From Promethearchaeota archaeon (lineage in GTDB: Archaea > Asgardarchaeota > Lokiarchaeia > Sigynarchaeales > SOKP01): a DNA stretch of 17,424 nt. The stretch lies in the NCBI GenBank assembly GCA_016839655.1, contig JAEOTW010000159.1, positions 1 through 17,424 on the forward strand, in the 5' to 3' direction. The position numbers were made by a program, and so were the translations under genes. Numbering within the stretch: position 1 is the first letter of the stretch; the number at the start of each line of letters is the position of its first letter. Below the pieces are notes generated by a model. It had not been told where the DNA came from, searched no databases, and saw only the letters and a list, made by a program, of their open reading frames with translations. This document shows, in pieces, positions 7,486 through 14,578 of this stretch.

Positions 7486-9039
7486 ATGACTGAAAAAAAG
7501 AAATATGGATTAATTGTTATAGGTGGAGGGATGACTGGTCTAAGTACAGCTCTTACATGGGCAATAAATCATGATGTTAAAGATAACCCAGTTCTTCTGG
7601 TTGAAAAAGAACCCAAAACTGGAGGTTATGTCACTTCATATGAACGTGATGGATTTTTATTTGATACCTGTCAGATGATACCGAATATTACTGATTTATT
7701 AGAGTATTTTGGAATAGAAATTGATTTAAAGAAGTTTAAAGGGTATTACATGCGGATTTTTATCGTGGATCCCAAAACTGATGAAGTTAAAGTACTTGAA
7801 TTGCCTTCTGGGCTTGAAACTTTTAAAAAGCAATTAATGGAAAAATATCCAAATAATGCAAATGAAATTAGTAATTTCTTAGATTATTCAAGAGAGATGT
7901 ATTTAGAGCTTTATAATTTAAAAGTAGAACCAGGTGTAGCGGACATTTTCAAGACTTTAGTTAAATGTCCTAAAATTGTGAAAAATGCTTCTAAAACATT
8001 CAAAAAGTATTTTGATAAATTTGGAATAACTGAACCAGAATTAATTGAAATTTTTAACGTATTTGCAGAATTTAGCGCTCTACCTTCAGAACAAGTTACT
8101 GCTATTGTCCCAATATCAGCTATGAATTCATTGCTCGATGGTGCTTTCCGTCCAACAAAAGGATTTATTGAATTTTCGCGAAAAATTGAAGATCGATTGA
8201 AGAGCTTAGGTGGTGAAGTGCTATTAAATACAAAAGTAAGTAAGATCCTCGTAGAGAAGGGCAAAATTAAAGGAGTAAAATTAGAAAGTGGTGAAGAAAT
8301 CCATTCTGATTATATTGTAACCACAGTGGATCCTAAATTAGCAATGAAAGATATGGTAGGATTGGAAGTAATTAGAGACTTAGACAAAAAATATGCTAGT
8401 AAAGTTGAAGATGTGAAGATGTCATGCTCTTCAATGAATTTAAGTATTGGAGTAGATAATGAAATTGACCTTGAGGCTTTAGGATTAGATTGTGGATATA
8501 ATGTTATCACTACAGGGGGTGATTCATACGATAGATTATTTGACTCCTATGAGAAAGGAGAAATTGGATTTAACGATATCAGATTCCATTTAGGAGTAAT
8601 ATGTCCATCATTAACAACTGGCGGAAAACCAAATTTGACTGTTAGAATTACACCTATACCCTTAGGAAATTGGGTGGAATTGCGTGAAAAGGATTCGGAA
8701 GAATATAAAAAAGAAAAGCTAAAATGGGCAGAATTTTTTATAGATAAAGTTGAGAAATATTTAGTTCCAGACCTGAGAAAACATATCAAAACACTTGATA
8801 TTTCTACACCGGCAACGTATGCTCGATATTCAGGTTCACCTACTGGATCGGTGTATGACATGGCGCCATATACTAATAATTTTGGTAGAACAAGGTTAAA
8901 AATGAGGACTCCAATAGAAGGGCTCTTCCAGCCTAAATTCGTTCATGGTGTATTCGGATGTCTGCTTGCCGGGATACAAGTTAACGATATGATTTTGGAA
9001 GGAAAAATTATGAATGGTTACGCTCGCTATAAACCTTAA
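7486..9039 (+). CDS. Phytoene desaturase (CrtI)-like NAD(P)/FAD-dependent oxidoreductase
   Basis: The N-terminus has the FAD-binding GGGMTG motif (13-18), the acidic strand end LLVEKE (37-42) followed by GG, and Y-E-R-D-G-F-x-F-D (52-60), the flavin motif shared by amine oxidases and CrtI. A central stretch FRPTKGFIEFSRKIEDRL (221-238) with the following GGEVLLNTKV (242-251) is the second FAD-contact region typical of COG1233. The C-terminal FAD motif is recognisable but divergent (FVHGVFGCLLAGIQVNDMIL, 485-504). The 517-residue length fits carotenoid desaturases/isomerases and retinol-saturase-like enzymes. The substrate is probably an isoprenoid or another lipid, but no phytoene synthase, cyclase or prenyltransferase lies nearby, so a carotenoid role is only one option. 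Soluble or membrane-peripheral; no transmembrane helix. It appears to be a single-gene unit with its own promoter, Shine-Dalgarno site and strong oligo-T terminator. Confidence 0.85.
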   Translation: MTEKKKYGLIVIGGGMTGLSTALTWAINHDVKDNPVLLVEKEPKTGGYVTSYERDGFLFDTCQMIPNITDLLEYFGIEIDLKKFKGYYMRIFIVDPKTDEVKVLELPSGLETFKKQLMEKYPNNANEISNFLDYSREMYLELYNLKVEPGVADIFKTLVKCPKIVKNASKTFKKYFDKFGITEPELIEIFNVFAEFSALPSEQVTAIVPISAMNSLLDGAFRPTKGFIEFSRKIEDRLKSLGGEVLLNTKVSKILVEKGKIKGVKLESGEEIHSDYIVTTVDPKLAMKDMVGLEVIRDLDKKYASKVEDVKMSCSSMNLSIGVDNEIDLEALGLDCGYNVITTGGDSYDRLFDSYEKGEIGFNDIRFHLGVICPSLTTGGKPNLTVRITPIPLGNWVELREKDSEEYKKEKLKWAEFFIDKVEKYLVPDLRKHIKTLDISTPATYARYSGSPTGSVYDMAPYTNNFGRTRLKMRTPIEGLFQPKFVHGVFGCLLAGIQVNDMILEGKIMNGYARYKP

Positions 9040-9042
9040 TCC

Positions 9043-9062
9043 TTTTTTTTTAATTTTTTTTT
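9043..9062 (+). terminator. Strong oligo-T terminator after the FAD oxidoreductase gene
   Basis: Two runs of nine T separated by AA start only 4 bases after the stop codon. This is the longest T-tract in the window and the best terminator candidate on the plus strand. Confidence 0.6.
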
Positions 9063-9151
9063 AATTTGTCTCTATCTCTTAGTTAAAGATTAATTAAGCC
9101 AAAAGTTCCAATTCTACTTCACACTTCACTCTAAACTTCAATAATTAGGTC

Positions 9152-9162
9152 TTTTTATATAT
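9152..9162 (+). promoter_or_regulatory. Candidate TATA box for the glutaminase-like protein gene
   Basis: TTTTTATATAT lies in the gap after the double T9 terminator. A start site about 25-28 bases downstream would be near 9185. That fits translation beginning around 9199-9209 much better than at the TTG at 9266, where the leader would be about 80 bases. Confidence 0.4.
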
Positions 9163-9208
9163 CTCAGACATATATTGACTTAATCAACTTCTAGAAAGAT
9201 GAGATTAG

Positions 9209-9316
9209 ATCAAATTATTTAAATCGAATAAAAGAAAGTATAACCTTATACTCTTAATTCTGATATTGATATCATTTTTAACTCCATTTACACTTAGATC
9301 TAATACTGTTTTGGCT
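9209..9316 (+). other. Signal peptide coding segment with no normal start codon
   Basis: In frame with the following gene, the 36 codons after the TAG at 9206-9208 encode a textbook signal peptide. It has a basic n-region (K-L-F-K-S-N-K-R-K), a hydrophobic core (LILLILILISFL) and a cleavable end NTVLA before Q. The first ATG, GTG or TTG in this frame is the TTG at 9266, inside the hydrophobic core. An ATG at 9199 is in another frame and stops at 9220-9222. Either the gene starts at a rare codon (ATC at 9209), or an indel separates the ATG at 9199 from the frame. The peptide pattern is seen directly; the mechanism is inference. Confidence 0.65.
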
Positions 9317-10138
9317 CAGGAACGCAAGGATTTAGCTGATATTTCCGTTGGAATCTATGATCACAATGGATATATAGGAAGTGGTGATCTTTCAATCGCT
9401 GTTGTTAATATGTTCAGTTGGATGAATGCAACAGTAGATGTAATTAGCTTATATCAAGTTCTAGAAGTGGGACTCAGTGGTATTGATATCTTCGTTATTC
9501 CTGGAGGGAGTTGTATTGGCTATGACGAAGATTTTGGAGAACGTGGAAAAGAAATTATTCGTAATTATGTAAGAAATGGAGGAGCTTATTTTGGTATATG
9601 TGGAGGATCCCATTTTGGCACTGAAGCATATTTAAATTTATATCCTGGAGGATATACTAGCCCTGCTCCAGGTATAGAATCACCAAATGAAATGGTCAAT
9701 ATGAATCTCAATACGGATTCGTTATGGTTAGATCTTACAAACTTTTCTTCCAGCTTAACAACTATATATATTAATGGAGGTTGTTTTAATAATGCTGATG
9801 TGTCTTATAAAAACAATATCCATGTTATAGCAGAATATTCTCAAAGTAATAGGCTAGGGATGGTTGGTGTTAAGTATGGAAGTGGATCTGCTTTCTTATG
9901 TTGTCCGCATCCTGAGATTGAAGAAAACAGTAATAGGGATGGCGTCTCTATGTTCGATTATTTTGATGATCCTGATTCAGAATGGGGATTAATCTTAAAG
10001 GTTTCACTCTGGTTACTGAATCCATTACGTCCAGCGTTATATCTAGTATTAGACATAATAGGTTTATCTTTTTGCGCCATTGTTATTACGATCCCTATAT
10101 ATAAAAAATATTCTAAAAGAATGGTCAAAGAAAACTAA
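9266..10138 (+). CDS. Exported class I glutamine amidotransferase-like (BPL_N-type) protein with C-terminal membrane anchor
   Basis: Residues about 25-250 have the class I glutaminase/DJ-1-like fold in the BPL_N variant: a strand DIFVIPGGS (74-82), the nucleophile elbow YFGICGGSHFGT (108-119) with C112, and the late CPHPEIE segment supplying H215 and E217. These give the usual Cys-His-Glu triad. One hydrophobic helix near the C-terminus (about 257-278) followed by a basic tail would anchor the protein. An export signal precedes it, mostly upstream of the nominal TTG start, so the catalytic domain is predicted outside the membrane. The frame is open from 9209, and the true N-terminus is probably there. 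BPL_N proteins are named after the N-terminal domain of yeast biotin-protein ligase; their chemistry is mostly unknown. The TauE/SafE permease gene starts 70 bases downstream. Fold confident, substrate unknown. Confidence 0.82.
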   Translation: MISFLTPFTLRSNTVLAQERKDLADISVGIYDHNGYIGSGDLSIAVVNMFSWMNATVDVISLYQVLEVGLSGIDIFVIPGGSCIGYDEDFGERGKEIIRNYVRNGGAYFGICGGSHFGTEAYLNLYPGGYTSPAPGIESPNEMVNMNLNTDSLWLDLTNFSSSLTTIYINGGCFNNADVSYKNNIHVIAEYSQSNRLGMVGVKYGSGSAFLCCPHPEIEENSNRDGVSMFDYFDDPDSEWGLILKVSLWLLNPLRPALYLVLDIIGLSFCAIVITIPIYKKYSKRMVKEN

Positions 10139-10208
10139 TCATTAAATGCCTATTTGAATATTTTTGTAAAAGAATTTCTAATCTTAAAGCTTATTACGGT
10201 TTAAACTT

Positions 10209-10985
10209 TTGAATTATTACAATATGATAGTTTATCTTTCCTTAATTGCTATATTTTTCTCGAGTATGGTTTATGGTATTATAGGATTTGGAGATGCTTT
10301 AGTTTTAATACCTATTATAACGCCGATAATCGGAGTTAGAAATGCGGTAATACTCGTTAATATTTGGGGAACGGTTCCTGCTTTAATAAATTTTATCGAA
10401 TATAGGAAATATTTAGATAAAGGATATTTTTTTCGATTCCTATCGTTGGGAATCCCTGCTACAATTCTAGGGACTTACTTAATTATAATTATTCAAGTTG
10501 AATGGATTGAATTAATTTTGGGATGTTTTATTTTAACTTATTCTTCTCTTAGATTATGGAAATATTTTAATAATCCAAATACAATCGAAGTAGAAAATCA
10601 ATTAAATACAACTCATCCTTTAGTTTTTGTTGGTGGTTTTTCATACGGTTTACTAACTGGATTGATTAGTGCTGCAGGCCCAATAAATGTAGCAGTATTA
10701 GAAAAAACTGGGCATTATAGAGAAAGTTTTATCGAAAATTTTGCGGCAATCGGAACCATGTTGTCTATATCAAGAATCCCATTTTATTTTACTGGAAATG
10801 TATTTCCCTATGAGTTAATTTTAGTTTTTCTGTTAGCCTTCCCAATCATATTCCTAGGAACTAAACTGGGTCATAAAATTACTCCCAAAATACCTGTTAA
10901 AAAATTTCAGATAATTGTTTTTTGTTTCCTAGTAATAATTGGATTAAAATCAGTAATTTTTTCATTATTAAGTCTAATATTTTAA
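10209..10985 (+). CDS. TauE/SafE family (sulfite exporter-like) membrane permease
   Basis: A 258-residue integral membrane protein with about seven or eight hydrophobic helices and the two-fold internal similarity of this family. The first half carries GIIGFGDALVLIPIITPIIG (24-43), the second GLLTGLISAAGPINVAVLEK (147-166). Known members (TauE, SafE and relatives) move sulfite, sulfoacetate or other small organic or sulfur anions across the membrane; substrate cannot be predicted here. The start is uncertain. TTG at 10209 is used, but ATG at 10224, five codons in, puts the first helix right at the N-terminus and is about equally likely; neither has a Shine-Dalgarno site. It sits between the exported glutaminase-like gene (70 bases upstream) and the acyltransferase gene (58 bases downstream). 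No strong terminator separates the three, so they may share a transcript. Confidence 0.85.
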   Translation: MNYYNMIVYLSLIAIFFSSMVYGIIGFGDALVLIPIITPIIGVRNAVILVNIWGTVPALINFIEYRKYLDKGYFFRFLSLGIPATILGTYLIIIIQVEWIELILGCFILTYSSLRLWKYFNNPNTIEVENQLNTTHPLVFVGGFSYGLLTGLISAAGPINVAVLEKTGHYRESFIENFAAIGTMLSISRIPFYFTGNVFPYELILVFLLAFPIIFLGTKLGHKITPKIPVKKFQIIVFCFLVIIGLKSVIFSLLSLIF

Positions 10986-11012
10986 ACTTAAAAAGTCAAA
11001 ATAGATAGAAAA

Positions 11013-11026
11013 GATATTTAATTATA
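11013..11026 (+). promoter_or_regulatory. Possible TATA element before the acyltransferase gene
   Basis: ATATTTAATTATAC lies 18-31 bases before the ATG at 11044. That distance allows at most a leaderless or very short-leader transcript. Read-through from the permease gene is the alternative. Confidence 0.2.
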
Positions 11027-11043
11027 CAAATTTAAATCTCTTT

Positions 11044-12345
11044 ATGGATAACCGGAAACTTAATGAGGTTGAATATTTGAATTGGCTTATAGGCCAACCA
11101 TATAATATTTCTATGGTAATAACCATTAGAGGAAATTTGCAACAAGAAAAAATACGCAATGCCTTAAATAAAATACAAGAGAAACATCCTTTATTACAAG
11201 CTCAATTACATGTAGATGAAAATGAAGATCCGTTTTTAATCTGGGGTAATATACGTGAGATTCCATTGAAAATTGAAAATAGAACTAGCGATAATCTATT
11301 TAAAAAAGTTGTTGAAGAAGAATTTATCACCCCTTTTGAAACAGGAAAAAGTTGCTCTCTCCCTTTAATAAGAGTGAAGATTTTATTTTCAGAGGACTTA
11401 TTTGATTTGATTATAACTATGCAGCACGTTATTGCTGATGGTATGTCTATGATATTTCTTTTTATGGATATCCTTAGTTTTATTATAGATCCCAAAAGAA
11501 AAAGCGAAACTCTGGATATAGTTAAGTCTATAGAAAATGTTCTACCTTATAAATATCAAAAAAAAATTCCTAAAACTACTGCAAAGTTTAAAAGAACTAA
11601 TTGGTTTTTAAAAAGAATTATAAAGATTTACCGATTTAAGAATAAACTTGGTAGGAAAAAAGTCAAACAAAAAGAATTGATATTTAATAATTTTAAGAAT
11701 AAACATTTAGAAACAAATGATTGGGTACTACCAGAGGAACAATCTGAAAAATTGATTAGAAAAGCTAAAGAAAATAAAGTTTCAGTACACAGTATAATCT
11801 GTACGATGTTCTTATCAGATTTCCCAATAATTAACAATCCTGTTAATTTGAGAAATAGATTAGCATATAATGTTGGAAGATCGATAGGATGTTTCGCTGG
11901 AGGATTAGTTATTAAGAAGAAATATAAAAATAAGAAGTCATTTTGGAAGAATACCCAACAGTATCATAAAAAATTAACAATTGGTCTTCGAGATAAAAGT
12001 GTGTTTAGTATTTTCAAATTATTTTCAAGATCTGTTAAAAGAAAATCTTATGAGAAATTTACACCAATATTTCTCGAGTTAGCGAGTAGGAATCAACCTT
12101 TTGGAGTTACAAATTTAGGATCTTTAGATAGATTTAATATTATATTAGCGTCAAAAAACTTCGTAATAGAAAATTTGTATGGTGGAGTTTCAGGGACATT
12201 TGATGCGCTTGTGGTAACGATATTCACAATTGAAAAGAAAATTCATTTCCATTTTCATTACTATAAACCCCCTCATTCCAAGGAGGAAATTGCTAATTAT
12301 GTAGCCAATGCTATGAATAAGTTAGAAAAAGCTTTAAAAGAATGA
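11044..12345 (+). CDS. Stand-alone condensation-domain (PapA5/WS-DGAT-like) acyltransferase
   Basis: The catalytic HHxxxDG motif of the chloramphenicol acetyltransferase/condensation superfamily is visible as QHVIADG (127-133), with H128 as the base and D132-G133 structural; the first His of the pair is Gln. Further family marks are the early NAL...I..KHPLLQAQL segment (39-55), VNLR (267-270), the second-half turn GVTNLGSL (354-361) and a FHFHYY strand near the end. The 433-residue length fits one complete two-lobed condensation domain, with no adenylation or carrier domain attached or nearby. Such single-domain enzymes (PapA5, alcohol acyltransferases, wax-ester synthase relatives) transfer an acyl group from CoA or a carrier protein to an alcohol or amine. 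Residues 170-220 are a Lys/Arg-rich stretch between the lobes. No signal peptide. The acyl-CoA dehydrogenase 2 kb away is on the other strand, so a metabolic link is only a guess. Confidence 0.8.
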   Translation: MDNRKLNEVEYLNWLIGQPYNISMVITIRGNLQQEKIRNALNKIQEKHPLLQAQLHVDENEDPFLIWGNIREIPLKIENRTSDNLFKKVVEEEFITPFETGKSCSLPLIRVKILFSEDLFDLIITMQHVIADGMSMIFLFMDILSFIIDPKRKSETLDIVKSIENVLPYKYQKKIPKTTAKFKRTNWFLKRIIKIYRFKNKLGRKKVKQKELIFNNFKNKHLETNDWVLPEEQSEKLIRKAKENKVSVHSIICTMFLSDFPIINNPVNLRNRLAYNVGRSIGCFAGGLVIKKKYKNKKSFWKNTQQYHKKLTIGLRDKSVFSIFKLFSRSVKRKSYEKFTPIFLELASRNQPFGVTNLGSLDRFNIILASKNFVIENLYGGVSGTFDALVVTIFTIEKKIHFHFHYYKPPHSKEEIANYVANAMNKLEKALKE

Positions 12346-12374
12346 GTTAAATTAATTGAAATCAAAAAATTACA

Positions 12375-12397
12375 TAAATCTCTGAATTTGAGATTTA
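12375..12397 (+). repeat. Inverted repeat, 8-bp arms, 7-base loop
   Basis: TAAATCTC at 12375-12382 is the exact reverse complement of GAGATTTA at 12390-12397. It lies 30 bases past the acyltransferase stop and is not followed by a T-run, so it is not a clear terminator. It could be an RNA hairpin or a protein site, or chance in AT-rich DNA. Confidence 0.3.
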
Positions 12398-12447
12398 ATA
12401 GAAATGAATTAATTGGATTCAGATTATGATTTTTAGTTACGAAAGAA

Positions 12448-12457
12448 TTATAAATTT
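12448..12457 (+). promoter_or_regulatory. Candidate TATA box for the beta-helix protein gene
   Basis: TTATAAATTT lies 45-54 bases before the ATG at 12502. A start site near 12478 gives a leader of about 24 bases that includes the weak Shine-Dalgarno sequence AGGGA at 12489-12493. Confidence 0.35.
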
Positions 12458-12501
12458 TGATACTGATTTGAATATAATTAATTCTTATAGGGAAAAATCT
12501 A

Positions 12502-14502
12502 ATGAAAAACAAAGCTTTAGTAGTTTTAGCATTAATGAGTCTTTTAACAGGTGCAGTTGGTATCTCAACAGGAGTGATTAGTCTCATTCTGATTTCTGAT
12601 CAAGATACTCCAACATATCCGATATTGAATATGTATTTTTGTGAAACATTCGAAGATATTGAGGAAGCTATATCTGATATTGGTACAGGTTCCGGAGAAA
12701 TTTACATCATAAGTGATCTTATATTGGATTCTACCATATATATTGCAGGAGGAGGAATTTATAAGATTCAAGGGCTTGGAGATATAACAATTTCCTGTGA
12801 AGATGGTGTTTCAGCATTTGATATTTCTGCAGCAAGATATTGCTCTATTGATAATATCAAACTAGATATTACAGACTATACATCAGATCAAACTAACACA
12901 ATAAATATACGAGAGAGAAACAATAAACCCATAGTCCTCAGTAATATCCATATCAATGGGGATTTCGATTACAATGGAATAGGTATAAATGTGAATTCTA
13001 GTGAAGTTTGGATTTCAGGTTGTTCATTTAATGGTCTTTGGTCAGGTATCATTGTTCAAGAAGCGGTAAGTAGGATTCATGTTTATGATAATTCTTTTTA
13101 TAATAATTATCAACGTGCTATTCTTTGTCAAGGAGATAAAAATGTCATCCAAAATAATATTTTTGAGAAATGTTATTATGATTTTATCTACATTGAAGGA
13201 AATGAAAATAAAATATCCAATAATTACTTGAAGAATCACTCACGATGGGGCATCACAGTAGAGGGAACAAACTTTGGAGGAGCTAAAAATACTATTTCCT
13301 GTAATACTATTTTAGGACTAACAACAAGCGATATTACTCCTACAGGGGTTTTGATGTATCACTTTTCAGTGGACAATTTAATTATTGGTAATATGATACA
13401 TGGTTTTCAAATAACTTCAGGTGGTACAGGAACAGGAATTACTATACTATCAACAAGTGAGAACACTAGTATCATTGCAAATTCAATTTATGGAAATGAT
13501 ATAAATCTTAATGATTTAGGAATTAACACTTTTCTAGACGCAAATAATTTCAACGAAGAAAAAGATGTTTTTTATTGCAATAGTGGATTTGAATTACAAG
13601 ATGCCTTAGACACTATTGGAACTGGATCGGGTGAAATTGTAATTACTGAAGATTTCACTTTAAGTTCAACGATTCAAATTGATGGAGGTGGAGACTATAT
13701 TATTAGATCCCCCGGACAACATATAATAGACTGCGGAGGCAATAGAGATGCATTTGATATAACAAATACTAAAAGTTGCATAATTAAAGATTTAAAAGTT
13801 GATGCTTCAGATTATACTAGCCACGCTTATCATGCTATCGATGTATTGGAAGAAAATAACAACTCTATTTATCTAGAAAATCTAGAGATATTCGGAGATA
13901 CTGATTATTATGGATATGGTATTTATATTTTTTCACAGAATGTTAGAGTTATGAATTGTCGTATAAGCAGTCTTTATAGGGGAATCAGAGTAACGACAAG
14001 TTCTAAAAATGTTATCTTAACTAATAATTACATATTCGATAATGACCAATCTTGTTTACTCATGGCAGGTTCAGAATGCATAATCGATGGTAACCATTTT
14101 AGTAATTGTTTAGGTTCTGCTTCCTCTCAAGTTTGGATTACGGGTAATCATAGCGTATTCTCAAACAATATCATTGAAGAGACATCAAACATAGGATTAA
14201 ACTTAAATGGAGAGAGTGATGGCGGATTTAATTTGATTATGGGAAATATCATCGAAGGAATTGTGAAGGATGATGCAGGTGATCATTACGGAATTTATTG
14301 TGTCAACAATGCAGATAATAATACTATTACAAGTAATTTGATAACTAAATTCAGTAATATCGGAAGTGGATATGGATCTGGTATTTATATCTTCTCTGGA
14401 TGTGATTACAACACATTTACAAGCAATACAATTATCGGTAACGATTATAACATTATAGATGGTGGCAGTAATAACTTTTTTGATGCTAATAATGCTCCAT
14501 AA
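12502..14502 (+). CDS. Surface parallel beta-helix (NosD/PbH1-type) repeat protein
   Basis: A hydrophobic segment after a basic N-terminus (about residues 5-32) is a signal peptide or signal anchor; it is followed by a polar Asp/Thr/Pro linker. The rest is a right-handed parallel beta-helix with many 20-25-residue coils of the PbH1 kind (N-x-I-x-x-N-x-I, N-N-x-F). The protein is an internal duplication. Unit A (about 45-349) and unit B (about 357-664) each begin with a Y-x-C segment and a helix before IGTGSGEI (60-67 and 372-379), then TIYIAGGG or TIQIDGGG, and end FLDANN or FFDANN. The offset is 312-315 residues. Such folds bind or cleave polysaccharides, or act as surface or adhesion proteins. 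No catalytic motif, C-terminal anchor or archaeosortase signal is visible. ATG start with weak Shine-Dalgarno; T9 terminator 11 bases after the stop. Confidence 0.85.
   Translation: MKNKALVVLALMSLLTGAVGISTGVISLILISDQDTPTYPILNMYFCETFEDIEEAISDIGTGSGEIYIISDLILDSTIYIAGGGIYKIQGLGDITISCEDGVSAFDISAARYCSIDNIKLDITDYTSDQTNTINIRERNNKPIVLSNIHINGDFDYNGIGINVNSSEVWISGCSFNGLWSGIIVQEAVSRIHVYDNSFYNNYQRAILCQGDKNVIQNNIFEKCYYDFIYIEGNENKISNNYLKNHSRWGITVEGTNFGGAKNTISCNTILGLTTSDITPTGVLMYHFSVDNLIIGNMIHGFQITSGGTGTGITILSTSENTSIIANSIYGNDINLNDLGINTFLDANNFNEEKDVFYCNSGFELQDALDTIGTGSGEIVITEDFTLSSTIQIDGGGDYIIRSPGQHIIDCGGNRDAFDITNTKSCIIKDLKVDASDYTSHAYHAIDVLEENNNSIYLENLEIFGDTDYYGYGIYIFSQNVRVMNCRISSLYRGIRVTTSSKNVILTNNYIFDNDQSCLLMAGSECIIDGNHFSNCLGSASSQVWITGNHSVFSNNIIEETSNIGLNLNGESDGGFNLIMGNIIEGIVKDDAGDHYGIYCVNNADNNTITSNLITKFSNIGSGYGSGIYIFSGCDYNTFTSNTIIGNDYNIIDGGSNNFFDANNAP
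12634..13548 (+). repeat. Unit A of the internal beta-helix duplication
   Basis: Encodes residues 45-349. It runs from the Y-F-C segment before IGTGSGEI to FLDANN and pairs with unit B. The match is clear at protein level and weak at DNA level, so the duplication is old. Confidence 0.75.
13570..14493 (+). repeat. Unit B of the internal beta-helix duplication
   Basis: Encodes residues 357-664, from the F-Y-C segment before the second IGTGSGEI to FFDANN, two codons before the stop. It is nearly the same length as unit A. Confidence 0.75.
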
Positions 14503-14512
14503 TTCTCAAAAC

Positions 14513-14521
14513 TTTTTTTTT
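14513..14521 (+). terminator. Oligo-T terminator of the beta-helix gene
   Basis: A pure T9 run starts 11 bases past the stop codon. It lies in the short gap between convergent genes. Confidence 0.5.
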
Positions 14522-14548
14522 ATATTTTAATTCTTACTTCTTTAAATT

Positions 14549-14560
14549 AAAAAGAAAAAA
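14549..14560 (-). terminator. Oligo-T terminator of the acyl-CoA dehydrogenase gene
   Basis: On the minus strand this reads T6, C, T5, about 19-30 bases past the stop codon at 14579. A T6 run directly abuts the stop as well. With the plus-strand T9 run it makes the gap a two-way terminator region. Confidence 0.4.
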
Positions 14561-14578
14561 GAATATAATTTTAAAAAA

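Noticed and set aside
9040..9208. T-tracts in an AT-rich gap as a replication origin
   Set aside because: No origin-recognition-box repeats or orc1/cdc6 gene are visible; the runs fit a transcription terminator directly after a stop codon.
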